This document shows, in pieces, positions 41,455 through 50,687 of a stretch of DNA of 64,000 bases. Each line of letters begins with the position of its first letter. The first letter of the stretch is position 1. Made by a program: the position numbers and the translations under genes. Source of the stretch: Rhizobiales bacterium Y(2018) (GTDB lineage Bacteria > Pseudomonadota > Alphaproteobacteria > Rhizobiales > Aestuariivirgaceae). The notes beneath the pieces were generated by a model. It made no database searches and had not been told where the DNA came from. It worked only from the letters and a program-made list of their open reading frames with translations. The stretch covers positions 248,001 to 312,000 of the forward strand of contig SCPD01000004.1 in assembly GCA_005502925.1 (NCBI GenBank), written 5' to 3'.

Positions 41455-43086
41455 ATGTCCCTTGCCCGCCTGATCGCCTGGGCGCCGGTATTCATTCTTC
41501 TGCTGGTGGCGGCGCCCTTGGCGCACGCCGCGGAGAATGAGCAGGTCGCCGCCGAGATCCGCAAGATCATCGACAATGGCGAGCCTTTGATGGGCGACCA
41601 GCAGTCGGATGACCGCATCGTCGAGGTCTATGTCTTCTATGCCGACGATCGCGACTACAAGCCGCTCTGGGTGCGCGATTCAGGTCCGAAGGCGAAGGCC
41701 CATGATATCCTTATGGCGATCAAGGGCGCGGCCGATATGGGGCTCGATCCCGTTGCCTACCGCGTCGGCGAGATCGAACAGAAGCTGGAGACGGCAAAGA
41801 CGCCGCGTGAGCTGGCCGAGCTCGAATTCCTGTTGACCCGCGCTTTCCTCGATTTCGGCCGCGACATCAATCGCGGCATTGTCGAGCCGCAGGCGGCCGG
41901 CAAGGAAAACGCCATCACCTCCAAGCAGATGGGCGCGCTGACCCTGATCGACGGCGCCGAGCGCGCCGACAACGTCGCCGACTATGTGCGCTCGCTCGAG
42001 CCGCAGACGCCCGAATATCAGCGCCTTAAGACGGCGCTCGCCGCCTATCGCGAGATCGAGGTGAAGGGCGGCTTCCCGGCGATCGGCAAGGGTGCGGCCC
42101 TCAAGCCGGGCATGAATGACAAACGCATCCCCGCCATCCGCAAATATCTCATCCTCACTGGCGATCTTCCCGAAGGCGCCAACAAGGATAGCGATCTCTA
42201 CGATGCCGACCTCGTCGCCGCGGTGAAATGGTTCCAGTATCGTCACGGCCTGACCGAAGACGGCATCATGGCGCAGACGACCTTCGAGGCGATGAATGTC
42301 CCGGTCGCCGACCGCATCCAGCAGCTCGAGCTCAATATGGAGCGCCGGCGCTGGATGGATGACGATCTCGGCAAGATCTACATCCTGGTCAACATCGCCG
42401 ACCAGGAGCTGAAGGTCGTGAAGGATGGCAAGACCGTGCACACGGCGCGCGTCGTGGTCGGCAAGCCCTTCACCCGCACGCCCGTCTTCTCCGAGAAGAT
42501 GAAATACATCGTTCTCAATCCCTATTGGAACGTGCCGCCCAATATCGCCAACAACGAATATCTGCCCAAGCTCCGGCGCAATCCGGGCGTGCTCAAGCGC
42601 GAGCGCATCCGCGTCTTCGCCGGCAATGGCGACGGCGGCAAGGAGGTCGATCCCTTCAGCGTGAACTGGTCGTCGATCAACCGCATGCCCTATTCGCTGC
42701 GCCAGGATTCGGGCGCGAAGAACGCGCTGGGGCGGGTGAAGTTCATGTTCCCCAACCGCTTCAATGTCTATCTGCACGATACGCCGTCGAAGAGCCTGTT
42801 CGAGCGCGATCTGCGTGTCTTCAGCCATGGTTGCGTGCGCGTGCAGAACCCGCTCGACCTCGCCGAGTTGCTGCTCGCTGATCAAGGCTGGTCGCGGGCC
42901 CGCATCGACGCCCAGATCGCCCAGGGCGGACAGCGCATCATCAATCTGAAGACGCAGGTGCCGGTGCATGTCACCTACATGACCGCCTGGGCCAACAAGG
43001 ACGGCTCGATCCATTTCCGCCGCGACGTCTATAAGCGCGACGAGCAACTGGCGCGTGTGCTCGCCGGGGCGGAAGCTGGCGGCTGA
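41455..43086 (+). CDS. YcbB-like L,D-transpeptidase
   Basis: A 543-residue periplasmic enzyme making 3-3 cross-links in peptidoglycan. A signal peptide (about 1-26, ending AHAAEN), an N-terminal helical scaffold, a peptidoglycan-binding domain (about 220-285, YDADLVAAVKWFQYRHGLTEDG) and the catalytic L,D-TPase domain (about 310-480) with HDTPSKSLF and the SHGCVRV nucleophile motif are in the usual order. GGAGGAAC precedes the ATG. It is normal in length for the YcbB/LdtD class. Confidence 0.95.
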   Translation: MSLARLIAWAPVFILLLVAAPLAHAAENEQVAAEIRKIIDNGEPLMGDQQSDDRIVEVYVFYADDRDYKPLWVRDSGPKAKAHDILMAIKGAADMGLDPVAYRVGEIEQKLETAKTPRELAELEFLLTRAFLDFGRDINRGIVEPQAAGKENAITSKQMGALTLIDGAERADNVADYVRSLEPQTPEYQRLKTALAAYREIEVKGGFPAIGKGAALKPGMNDKRIPAIRKYLILTGDLPEGANKDSDLYDADLVAAVKWFQYRHGLTEDGIMAQTTFEAMNVPVADRIQQLELNMERRRWMDDDLGKIYILVNIADQELKVVKDGKTVHTARVVVGKPFTRTPVFSEKMKYIVLNPYWNVPPNIANNEYLPKLRRNPGVLKRERIRVFAGNGDGGKEVDPFSVNWSSINRMPYSLRQDSGAKNALGRVKFMFPNRFNVYLHDTPSKSLFERDLRVFSHGCVRVQNPLDLAELLLADQGWSRARIDAQIAQGGQRIINLKTQVPVHVTYMTAWANKDGSIHFRRDVYKRDEQLARVLAGAEAGG

Positions 43087-43130
43087 TTGCGTCAACGCCT
43101 CGCTCGGCGGCACGGATCCTGGCCATCGAC

Positions 43131-43159
43131 GTTACACCGTCATCACAGCGTAGTGTAAC
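43131..43159. promoter_or_regulatory. operator-like inverted repeat upstream of an alpha/beta hydrolase
   Basis: GTTACAC (43131-43137) and GTGTAAC (43153-43159) are perfectly complementary with 15 bases between. A related GTTGTAAC lies at 43163-43170. The element is about 95 bp before the hydrolase ATG and looks like a binding site for a dimeric regulator. Confidence 0.45.
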
Positions 43160-43252
43160 CTCGTTGTAACGCAACGCTTGCTTGCGTTCCGCCCCAGGCA
43201 CGATCAAGATCGGTTCCCGGCACGATCCAGCAACAGTTCAAGGAGAGTCCCC

Positions 43253-43942
43253 ATGCCCAAACAAACCAGCATCATCCTCGTGCATGGCTTTTGGGGCGGC
43301 GCCGCCCATTGGAGCAAGGTCATCGTGGCCCTGGCGCGCAAGGGCCACAACTCCGTCATGGCCGTCGAGAATCCTCTGACCTCGCTCGCCGACGACGCTG
43401 AACGCACACGCAAGATGATCGCCCAACAGAAGCAGCCGGTGATCCTGGTCGGCCACTCCTATGGCGGCGCCGTCATCACCGAGGCCGGCGACCAGCCCAA
43501 TGTGGCGGGCCTCGTCTTCATCGCCGCTTTCGCTCCCGATGCCGGCGAAAGCCCGGGCGCCATCACCGCCAAGAATCCGCCGAAGGCCGCCGCCAATCTC
43601 GAGCCCGACAGCGACGGTTATCTGTGGATCAAGCGCGACAAGTTCCATGAGAGCTTCTGCCAGGATCTCACCCCCGATGAGGCGCTGGTGATGGCGGCGA
43701 CCCAGAAGGCGCCGCTCGCCAGCACCTTCGGCGAGAACATCTCCAAGCCGGCCTGGAAGAAGAAGCCGTCCTGGTATCAGATCTCGAGCGAGGACCACAT
43801 GATCGCGCCCGACAATCAGAAAATGATGTCGGGCCGCCTGGGCGCCAGGAAGGTCATCACGCTGAAGGCGAGCCATGCCTCGCTCGCTTCGCAGCCCGAC
43901 GCGGTGGTGGCGCTCATCGAAGAGGCCGTCGCGGCGTCCTGA
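43253..43942 (+). CDS. alpha/beta-hydrolase (esterase-like)
   Basis: A 229-residue soluble alpha/beta hydrolase of the salicylate-esterase-like or RsbQ-like small group. The oxyanion motif HGFWGGAAHW (residues 11-20), nucleophile elbow GHSYGG and a late His in KASHASLASQ are visible. AGGAGAG precedes the ATG. It would hydrolyse an ester; the substrate is unknown. It is convergent with the GST gene, with two bases between stops, and its upstream inverted repeat suggests specific control. Confidence 0.9.
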   Translation: MPKQTSIILVHGFWGGAAHWSKVIVALARKGHNSVMAVENPLTSLADDAERTRKMIAQQKQPVILVGHSYGGAVITEAGDQPNVAGLVFIAAFAPDAGESPGAITAKNPPKAAANLEPDSDGYLWIKRDKFHESFCQDLTPDEALVMAATQKAPLASTFGENISKPAWKKKPSWYQISSEDHMIAPDNQKMMSGRLGARKVITLKASHASLASQPDAVVALIEEAVAAS

Positions 43943-43944
43943 CC

Positions 43945-44571
43945 TCAGACAGGGTCGCGCGGGATCGTGGCCTGCATTGAGGGGCGTTCGGCGAAGGCCG
44001 CATACCAAGTGGCGAGCCGCGAATGTTTTTCCCGCCAGGGCCGGTGGGCGAAACGGAAATCGAGATAGCCGAGTGCGCAGCCGACGGCGATCTGGCCGAT
44101 GGTCAATGGCCCCGCCAGCGCCTCGATCTTCTCATCGAGTCGAGCTACCGCGGCATCGACCTTGGTCAGTTGTCCTTGCACCCAACCGTCCCATTGCCGC
44201 TCTGGCGGCCGCATCGCCATCTCATAACGCGACAGCAAGGCGGCATCGACCAGTCCGTCGCCCAAAGCCTGCAGAGTGAGCGCCTGCCAACGCGTCCTGG
44301 GTTCAGCCGGAAACAGATTGAGGCCAGGCGCCTGCGCATCGAGATATTCGCAGATGACCCGGCTGTCGAAGAGGTAATCGCTCTCGGACGTGATCGCCGC
44401 CGGGATCTTGGCGAGCGGATTGGCGATGGCGATGCGCTCGTCGCGTTTCACCGGATGCGCGGCGCTCGGCAGCTTCTCGATTTGGTCGGCGAGGCCAAGC
44501 TCGAGCGCGGTGACCATGACCTTGCGCACATAGGCGGAGGTCGGGGCGTAAAAGAGCTTGAGCATGGTCAC
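43945..44571 (-). CDS. glutathione S-transferase family protein
   Basis: A 208-residue GST: thioredoxin-like domain (1-80, KLFYAPTSAYVRKV, then NPLAKIPAAI and FDSRVICEYLD) and helical domain (90-200) containing LTIGQIAVGCALGYLDFR. The putative catalytic Ser or Tyr lies in APTSAYVRK. The frame starts with GTG at 44569-44571, overlapping the TGA of the GlcG-type gene (GTGA); ATG 44565 is an alternative two codons later. It is likely translationally coupled. Confidence 0.93.
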   Translation of the reverse strand: MTMLKLFYAPTSAYVRKVMVTALELGLADQIEKLPSAAHPVKRDERIAIANPLAKIPAAITSESDYLFDSRVICEYLDAQAPGLNLFPAEPRTRWQALTLQALGDGLVDAALLSRYEMAMRPPERQWDGWVQGQLTKVDAAVARLDEKIEALAGPLTIGQIAVGCALGYLDFRFAHRPWREKHSRLATWYAAFAERPSMQATIPRDPV

Positions 44572-44990
44572 GGCACCTGGTCCTCGGCGCCGATGGCGGC
44601 GAGCCCGGCGCGCGCCACTTCGACATCCTGGGCGCCGGTGCCGGAACCCACACCGATCGCGCCGACGCAGAAGCCGTCGATGATGATCGGCAGGCCGCCT
44701 TCGAGATTGGTGAGCCGGCCGCCAGCCGCGATGGCGAGCTTGATCTCGTTCTTGGGATCGAGCCTCGAGGTCGGCTGGCGGTGCGAGGCGGCGGTGATCG
44801 CTTTCGACCGCGACGTCTCGATCGACAGCAGCTTGGCGCCGTCCATGCGCAGGAAGGCCAGAATATTACTGCCCTCATCGACCACGGTGATGTTCTGCGG
44901 CACGCCGAGCTCATTCGCCTTGGCGACCGCTCCCAGGAGCGCCTTGAGCGCGCCCTCATGTGTCAGCTTCAGCGCCGGTTTGGTCGTCAT
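44568..44990 (-). CDS. GlcG/HbpS-family protein
   Basis: A 140-residue protein of the GlcG/HbpS (PF03928) family: ALKALLGAVAKANELG, VVDEGSNILAFLRMDGA and GLPIIIDGFCVGAIGVGSGT are characteristic. Some members bind haem, and others lie in glycolate or diol operons without a known activity. AAGGAG lies ten bases before the ATG at 44988-44990. It overlaps the GST gene by four bases, forming a two-gene operon divergent from hutD. Confidence 0.9.
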   Translation of the reverse strand: MTTKPALKLTHEGALKALLGAVAKANELGVPQNITVVDEGSNILAFLRMDGAKLLSIETSRSKAITAASHRQPTSRLDPKNEIKLAIAAGGRLTNLEGGLPIIIDGFCVGAIGVGSGTGAQDVEVARAGLAAIGAEDQVP

Positions 44991-45131
44991 CTGCTTGTCG
45001 CTCCTTGCCTTTTGGGCATGACGATGGATCACGCGGGGCTGGCGATAAATAACTTTTCCGCTTCCGTCTGGATCGGAAAATCCTATTCATGGCGTCGCTC
45101 GCTTCAGCGCTCTATCGTCTAAGGTAAGAGA

Positions 45132-45755
45132 ATGACCGACCAGACGAAGCTGCGGCGGCTCCGCGCCGAGGACTATGTGACGAAGCCCTGGAAGAATGGC
45201 CAGGGCGTCACGCGTGATGTGATTCTGTGGCCGGCTTCGGATGAATTCGATATCCGTGTCAGCCTCGCCGACATCCCACCTGTCAGCGTCTTCTCGTCGT
45301 TCCCCGGCATCACCCGTCACATCACGCGCCTGTCGGGTGACGCCATGACGCTCACTTTCGCCGACGGCCAGGTCGAGCACCTGGCCCTTATGACACCGGT
45401 GACTTTCGACAGTGGCAAAGCTCCCTCTTGCGGGGCCTCGGGCGCCGATACCCGCGTCCTCAATGTCATGACCCGGGAAACCGTTTGGCGCTCATCGGTG
45501 ACGCCGTTGACGGAAGGCCGGCACCAGGTCGCGCCACCGCAGGGTGGCGTGCTCCTGCTCTTTGCCGCCGCCGGTTCCTGGATGGTCGAGAGCGTCCGCT
45601 GCACCCCGGGCGAGACCTTGCTGGCCATGGGGGGACCGGCCGGGATCGACCTGACCGGCGCCCCGGGCGCCAAGGCCCTTCTGGCCCGGCTGGAGCCTAC
45701 CGCCCAAGGCAAAGACGGGGCCTTTGGTTTTTTTGAAGCAATCGGCAGGAATTAA
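45132..45755 (+). CDS. hutD: HutD/Ves-family cupin-like protein
   Basis: A 207-residue protein of the HutD/Ves family (two-domain cupin fold), seen in LRAEDYVTKPWKNGQGVTRDVIL and SLADIPPVSVFSSFPGITRHI. HutD is tied to histidine utilisation, possibly binding formylglutamate as a governor; no other hut gene is present here. It lies 64 bp before the flavin monooxygenase and probably starts or precedes that cluster. Its role there is unknown. Confidence 0.9.
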   Translation: MTDQTKLRRLRAEDYVTKPWKNGQGVTRDVILWPASDEFDIRVSLADIPPVSVFSSFPGITRHITRLSGDAMTLTFADGQVEHLALMTPVTFDSGKAPSCGASGADTRVLNVMTRETVWRSSVTPLTEGRHQVAPPQGGVLLLFAAAGSWMVESVRCTPGETLLAMGGPAGIDLTGAPGAKALLARLEPTAQGKDGAFGFFEAIGRN

Positions 45756-45819
45756 TTATTTTCGCTATCCAACGTCCTCTCCTAGGCTTCCCGCATCCTC
45801 AAGAAACAGCGTGAAGACA

Positions 45820-47271
45820 ATGATCAGAACAGGTGAGCAATATCGGGAAGGCATCCGTGACGGACGCGAGGTCTGGGTCGACGGAGAGCGCGTCAAGGAT
45901 GTGACCAAACATCCGGCGATGAAGCCGATCATCGACATCCGCGCCCGCATGTATGACATGCAGCATGACAACAGCCATGCCGACACCCTCACCTATAGCG
46001 ACGCGGCGGGCACCCACTCGATCTTCAACCGCCTGCCCAAGGAACAGCAGGACTGGCACGACAAGTGGAAGGCGGTCGACACCGTCATCTCCGATATCAG
46101 CGGCGTCGTCACCCGCGTCGGCGACGAGACGGTCGGCGAGATGTGGTCGCTCTATGACGGCCAGGACGTTCTCAACGAAATCGATTCGCAATTCTCCGAG
46201 AACATCACCCGCCATATCCAGGGCGTGATCGAGACCGACGTCTTCCACGTCTCGGCCAATACCGATCCCAAGGGAGACCGCTCCAAGCCACCGCAGGATC
46301 AGGATCCCGACATGATGGTCCATGTCGTCAAGGAGACCGACAAGGGCATCATCGTTCGCGGCGCCAAATATGAGACGGCCGCCGGTTATGCCGACCAGGC
46401 CTTCCTCAAGCCGACGGTCGGCGCCTGGACCAATGAGAAGCTGTCGAACTACGCGGTGGGCGGCATCGTCAAGATGGGCGCGCCCGGCGTGAAGATGATC
46501 GCCCGCTCGGGCTTCGCCGGCAAAGGCAGCAAGGAAGACTACCCGCTCGCCAACAAATATGACGAAGTCGACTTCCTGATGGTCCTCGACAATGTCCTCA
46601 TTCCCTGGGAGGACATCTTCTTCTATCGCCACACGCGCGCCGCCGCCTATATCCGCGGCACGCTGCATCGCTATTCGGCCTTCCCCTACACGCTGCGTCT
46701 TCTCTACGTCGCCGACATGATGATCGGCGCGGCTTTGTGGAACGCCAAGCAGACCGGCCTCGACAAATTGCAGGCGGTGCGCGAGAAGCTCGCCGATCTC
46801 GTCTGCTACCGCGAAGGCATCAACGCCCATCTCACCGCCTCGATCGCTCTGGCGCAGAAGAGCCCGGGCGGCCTCCTGATGCCGCATCAGTCGATCCTCT
46901 ATGCCGGCCGCATCCATGCCTGCGCCAATCTCCCGCAGATGATGCATATCGCGCGCGAATTGTGCGGCGGCCAGATCTGCGTCACGCCGAGCGCCGCCGC
47001 TTTCGGCAATGGCGAGTCGAAGGACTGGCTGGCGAAATTCTACAGCCTTAACGATGCCTGGCAGGCGGAGGACCGCCGCAAGCTTTTGGCCTTCGCCCGC
47101 GATCTGCTGAACTCGGACTACGCCAATCATCGGCTGACTTTCGTCCAGTTCGCCCAGGCCCCGCATTTCAACCATCTGGCCGCGACCTACAACGCCTTCG
47201 ACTTCTCGGGCCCTCTCGATTTCGTGCGCAAATCGGCCGGCCTGTCGGACCGGGTCAACGGTTCGCTCTGA
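45820..47271 (+). CDS. HpaB-type FADH2-dependent monooxygenase
   Basis: A 483-residue protein of the 4-hydroxyphenylacetate 3-hydroxylase (HpaB) family, which uses reduced FAD supplied by a separate reductase to hydroxylate aromatic rings. Acyl-CoA-dehydrogenase-like domains are evident: YDMQHDNSHADTLTY near residue 45, HVVKETDKGIIVRGAKYETAAG mid-way, and DNVLIPWEDIFFYRH. No cysteine cluster as in 4-hydroxybutyryl-CoA dehydratase is seen. The fusion gene at 53098-54270 is the obvious reductase partner. The substrate is unknown. Confidence 0.92.
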   Translation: MIRTGEQYREGIRDGREVWVDGERVKDVTKHPAMKPIIDIRARMYDMQHDNSHADTLTYSDAAGTHSIFNRLPKEQQDWHDKWKAVDTVISDISGVVTRVGDETVGEMWSLYDGQDVLNEIDSQFSENITRHIQGVIETDVFHVSANTDPKGDRSKPPQDQDPDMMVHVVKETDKGIIVRGAKYETAAGYADQAFLKPTVGAWTNEKLSNYAVGGIVKMGAPGVKMIARSGFAGKGSKEDYPLANKYDEVDFLMVLDNVLIPWEDIFFYRHTRAAAYIRGTLHRYSAFPYTLRLLYVADMMIGAALWNAKQTGLDKLQAVREKLADLVCYREGINAHLTASIALAQKSPGGLLMPHQSILYAGRIHACANLPQMMHIARELCGGQICVTPSAAAFGNGESKDWLAKFYSLNDAWQAEDRRKLLAFARDLLNSDYANHRLTFVQFAQAPHFNHLAATYNAFDFSGPLDFVRKSAGLSDRVNGSL

Positions 47272-47283
47272 CGGTCCAAGGTC

Positions 47284-48465
47284 ATGACGCCGCGGACATC
47301 GGCCGACATCCTGAAGGAGCTCGTCGGCTTCGCCTCGGTCAGCGCCAATTCGAACCTCGATATCATTGCGTATATCGAGGCGCGGTTGGCGCCCCTTGGC
47401 ATTGCATCGCGGCGCATTCCCGACAGAACGGGCATGAAAGCCTCCCTGCTGGCGACGATCGGTCCCGCCGATCGTGCCGGCATTGTGTTGTCGGCCCATA
47501 CCGATGTGGTGCCGGCCACCGAGCCCAGCTGGTCGAGCCCGCCCTTCACCGCGTCTATTCGCGACGGGCGTCTCTATGGCCGTGGCGCCTGCGACATGAA
47601 AGGTTTCATCGCCGCGATCCTGGCGCAGCTCGCTGCGTTGCGCGAGGGCGCAACCGAAACGCCGGTCCATCTCGCTTTTTCCTATGATGAGGAAGTCGGC
47701 TGCCGCGGCGCGCCCGATCTCGTCGCCGAAGTGGCGGGCCTCAAGGCGAAGCCCGCCCTCTGCATCGTCGGCGAGCCGACCTCGCTTACGGTCGCGACCG
47801 CGCATAAGGGCAAGGTCGCCTATCGCATCACGGTCACCGGCCGGACCGGCCATTCGGCCCTGCCGCATCGCGCCGCCAATGCCGTTCTTCCCGGCGCGCG
47901 CATCGCCACACTCCTCGGCGATCTGGCGACGGAAACTGAGCGATCGGCCAAACGCGACGACGCCTTCGACCCGCCCTATACGACGATCCATGTCGGCTCG
48001 CTGCATGGCGGCTCCGCCCTCAATCTGGTGCCTGACCGCGCCGTGCTCGAATATGAAATCCGCAATATTCCTGACAACGACATTCCCGCACTCTTGAAAC
48101 GCATCGAGGCCGGCATCGCCGCGGAGCGCGAGACACTGCGCCGATCGGCACCCGAGGCCGACATCCTCGTCGAAGAGATCGCCGCCTATCCGCAGCTCGC
48201 GACACCTGCCGGCCACCCGGCCATCGCCGCCGTCGCCGCGCTGGCCAATACAGATGCAAAGCCAAGGACAGTCAGCTTCGGTACCGAAGCCGGACTTTAC
48301 GCGCAAGCCGGAATTCCGACCGTGATCTGCGGACCGGGCGACATGACCCGCGCCCACAAGGCCGATGAATGGATCGGCCTCGATGAGCTCACCGCCACCG
48401 ACCGGATGCTGGAGCGCCTCGCGGCAAAGCTCAGGCGACCGGCAGCGACATGGATGACGACATGA
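47284..48465 (+). CDS. acetylornithine deacetylase-like M20 amidohydrolase
   Basis: A 393-residue M20 metallohydrolase of the ArgE type. The zinc ligands and catalytic motifs are SAHTDVVPA, GRGACDMKG, YDEEVGCRG, GEPTS and FGTEAG, with the dimerisation domain between about 175 and 285. It removes an N-acyl group from an amino acid-like substrate. It lies 12 bp after the monooxygenase and overlaps the next gene by four bases, so it is probably a pathway enzyme cleaving an N-acyl intermediate, not housekeeping arginine synthesis (inference). Confidence 0.93.
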   Translation: MTPRTSADILKELVGFASVSANSNLDIIAYIEARLAPLGIASRRIPDRTGMKASLLATIGPADRAGIVLSAHTDVVPATEPSWSSPPFTASIRDGRLYGRGACDMKGFIAAILAQLAALREGATETPVHLAFSYDEEVGCRGAPDLVAEVAGLKAKPALCIVGEPTSLTVATAHKGKVAYRITVTGRTGHSALPHRAANAVLPGARIATLLGDLATETERSAKRDDAFDPPYTTIHVGSLHGGSALNLVPDRAVLEYEIRNIPDNDIPALLKRIEAGIAAERETLRRSAPEADILVEEIAAYPQLATPAGHPAIAAVAALANTDAKPRTVSFGTEAGLYAQAGIPTVICGPGDMTRAHKADEWIGLDELTATDRMLERLAAKLRRPAATWMTT

Positions 48466-49460
48466 CCTCGATACCGAAAACCATGCGCGGCGTGATCGCC
48501 AGGGAGAAGGGCGGGCCTGACGTATTATCGCTCGAAACTTTCCCGGTGCCCGAGCCCAAGCCCGGCGAAGTACTGATCAAGGTCGTTTATGCCGGTGTCT
48601 GCCGTCCCGATATCATGCAGCGCCGCGGCGTGTTTTCACCGCCGCCGGGCGCTTCCGACATATTGGGCCTCGAAGTGGCGGGCACCGTCGTCGCCTGCGG
48701 CTCGGAAGTGAAGGATCTCGCCGTCGGCAACCGTGTCGCGGCTTTGCTGTCGGGTGGCGGCTATGCCCAATATGCGGTGGCCGATGCGCGCTGCTGCCTC
48801 AAGCTGCCGGGCTTCCTGGCCGAGCGCGACTGCGCCGCTTTGCCGGAAGCCCTGTTCACCATCTGGCACAATCTGTTCGAGCTCGGCCGGCTCTCCTGCG
48901 GCGAGGCGGTGCTCATCCATGGCGGCGCCAGCGGCAATGGCACCATCGCCGTCCAGCTCGCTTATGCCATTGGCGCGACCGTCTTCGCCACCGCCGGCAC
49001 CAAGGAGAAAGCGGCGCTTCTGCACAAGCTCGGCTGCGCCCATCCGATCGTCTACCGCAATCAGGATTTCGTTTCGGTGATCGGTGAGGCGCGTGGCGCG
49101 CGCGGCGTCGATGTCGTGCTCGACATCATCGGCGGCTCTTACATGCCGCGCAATCTCGAAGCCTTGGGCCCGGGCGGTCGCCATGTGAGCGTGGCTTTCA
49201 TGGAGAGCGCCAATATCACGCTCGATTTCACCGTCGTCATGCGCAAGAGCCTGACGCTCACCTCTTCGACACTGCGCCCCAAGCCCGCCGACGAAAAAGC
49301 CCGCCTCAAACGGGCGCTCGAACGCCATGTCTGGCCGTTCGTCGAGGCCGGCCGCGTGCGTCCGATAATTCATGCCGAATTGCCGCTCGCCGAAGCGGCC
49401 GAAGCGCATCGCATCCTCGAGGCCTCCGAACAGGCCGGCAAGGTTGTGCTGCGCTGCTGA
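48462..49460 (+). CDS. quinone oxidoreductase-like MDR protein
   Basis: A 332-residue zinc-less medium-chain dehydrogenase: MRGVIAREKGGPDVLSLETF, YAGVCRPDIMQRRGVF and the NADPH fold VLIHGGASGNGTIAVQLAYA. It resembles TP53I3/QorA-type enzymes that reduce quinones or enones. ATGA overlap with the deacylase couples the two. A role in reducing a ring-hydroxylation product such as a quinone or enone is plausible but unproved. Confidence 0.92.
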   Translation: MTSIPKTMRGVIAREKGGPDVLSLETFPVPEPKPGEVLIKVVYAGVCRPDIMQRRGVFSPPPGASDILGLEVAGTVVACGSEVKDLAVGNRVAALLSGGGYAQYAVADARCCLKLPGFLAERDCAALPEALFTIWHNLFELGRLSCGEAVLIHGGASGNGTIAVQLAYAIGATVFATAGTKEKAALLHKLGCAHPIVYRNQDFVSVIGEARGARGVDVVLDIIGGSYMPRNLEALGPGGRHVSVAFMESANITLDFTVVMRKSLTLTSSTLRPKPADEKARLKRALERHVWPFVEAGRVRPIIHAELPLAEAAEAHRILEASEQAGKVVLRC

Positions 49461-49506
49461 CGACTTACGATACCGCTTTCAACTCTTTCAAAGATGAGGA
49501 AACCCC

Positions 49507-49926
49507 ATGACCCACAAGCGCATTCGTCCCTTCAACACCAAGCAGACCTATCCTGAGCAGAAGCTCGACAACGACCTCTCGCAAGGCGTCGTAGCGCGCG
49601 GCACGATGGTGTTCCTGCGCGGCCAGGTGGCGCAGGATCTCGACACACGCGCCAGCCTGCATGTCGGCGATGCCGGACTGCAGACGCGCAAGACGATGGA
49701 AAACATCAAGCTGCTGCTGGAGGAAGCCGGCAGCGAGCTGTCGCATATCTGCCGGATCGTCGTCTATCTGACCGACATCCGCTATCGCGAGGCCGTCTAT
49801 CGCGAGATGGGCGTGTGGCTCAAAGGCGTCTTCCCCTGCTCGACCGGCCTCGTGGTGCCGGCGCTGGCGCGCCCCGAATGGGTGGTCGAGATCGAAGTGA
49901 CCGCCGTCATCCCCGACAAGGCCTGA
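49507..49926 (+). CDS. RidA-family imine/enamine deaminase
   Basis: A 139-residue YjgF/YER057c/UK114 protein, slightly longer than housekeeping RidA. The trimer-cleft features SQGVVARGTMVFLRGQVAQD, ENIKLLLEEAG and the closing RPEWVVEIEVTAVIP are seen. RidA proteins hydrolyse reactive enamines or imines, and several, such as RutC, serve in catabolic operons. GAGGA is six bases before the ATG. It belongs to the run deacylase, oxidoreductase, RidA, DUF1028. Confidence 0.93.
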   Translation: MTHKRIRPFNTKQTYPEQKLDNDLSQGVVARGTMVFLRGQVAQDLDTRASLHVGDAGLQTRKTMENIKLLLEEAGSELSHICRIVVYLTDIRYREAVYREMGVWLKGVFPCSTGLVVPALARPEWVVEIEVTAVIPDKA

Positions 49927-49936
49927 GGCCAAGCTT

Positions 49937-50614
49937 ATGACCTTCTCGATCTCCGCCCGCTGCCGGCGCACCGGCATGTTCGGCATCGCGGTCTCCTCCT
50001 CGAGCCCCTGTGTCGCGGCGCGCTGCGCCCATGCCCGCGCCGGCGTCGGCGTTGTCGCCACCCAGAACATCACCGACCCGACGCTCGGCCCCAAGGGTCT
50101 CGATCTCATGGCGTCCGGCCTCTCGGCGCCGGCAGCGTTGGTGAAGCTCAAGGCCACGGCGCCCCATCTCGACTATCGCCAGCTGGCGCTGGTCGACCGC
50201 CAGGGCGGCACCGCGTCCTTCTCCGGGGGAAAGACGCTCGGCACCCACCGCATCAAAGAAGCTCCCGATGTCGTGGCGGCCGGCAATCTGCTGAAGGATC
50301 CGCAGGTGCCCGACCAGATGGTCAAGGCCTTCATGACCGATGAGCAGGCCCTACTCGGCGACCGGCTCATCGCCGCCATGCAGGCGGCCCTGGCCGCGGG
50401 CGGTGAGGAAGGGCCGGTCCATTCGGTCGGCATGCTCCTGGTGCGCGACGTCGCCTGGCCGGTGGCGGATCTGCGTGTCGACTGGCACGAGACCGACCCG
50501 ATCGGCGAGCTGGCGAGCCTCTGGATGCTGTGGAAGCCGCAAATGGACGCCTATGTGACCCGCGCCCTCAACCCTTCGACCGCCCCGTCCTACGGGGTTC
50601 CCGGCGACAAATAG
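49937..50614 (+). CDS. DUF1028 family protein
   Basis: A 225-residue member of DUF1028 (predicted Ntn-hydrolase-like fold), starting MTFSISARCRRTGMFGIAVS with ATQNITDPTLGPKGLDLM and the nearly invariant GGKTLG-type loop. No activity has been established in the family, but it often lies beside amino-acid or amide catabolism genes. It is ten bp after RidA and clearly cotranscribed, so an amidohydrolase role on the pathway intermediate is a fair guess. Confidence 0.9.
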   Translation: MTFSISARCRRTGMFGIAVSSSSPCVAARCAHARAGVGVVATQNITDPTLGPKGLDLMASGLSAPAALVKLKATAPHLDYRQLALVDRQGGTASFSGGKTLGTHRIKEAPDVVAAGNLLKDPQVPDQMVKAFMTDEQALLGDRLIAAMQAALAAGGEEGPVHSVGMLLVRDVAWPVADLRVDWHETDPIGELASLWMLWKPQMDAYVTRALNPSTAPSYGVPGDK

Positions 50615-50668
50615 AGGCCCCATGTGATACGCATTGAACCGGCCTTCAAAGGTGACATAAACTCGTAT

Positions 50669-50680
50669 CTCCTGCAGGAG
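50669..50680. promoter_or_regulatory. perfect 12-bp palindrome before the LysR gene
   Basis: ctcctgcaggag is a perfect palindrome flanked by CGTAT on the left (50664-50668) and ATACG on the right (50684-50688), so the dyad is extended but off-centre by three bases. Its right arm doubles as the AGGAGG ribosome site of the 8-codon frame at 50688. An autoregulatory operator is possible. Confidence 0.4.
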
Positions 50681-50687
50681 GAAATAC

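Noticed and set aside
45820-47271. 4-hydroxybutyryl-CoA dehydratase (same fold as HpaB)
   Set aside because: No iron-sulfur cysteine set is visible, and a flavin reductase is encoded nearby, so a monooxygenase is more likely.
45799-48357. Minus-strand open frame of 852 residues
   Set aside because: It is antisense to the HpaB-type monooxygenase and M20 deacylase genes and has no domain likeness.
47284-48465. Housekeeping arginine-biosynthesis argE
   Set aside because: It is embedded and translationally coupled in a catabolic run with no arg genes around, so a pathway deacylase is more likely, although the family is ArgE-like.
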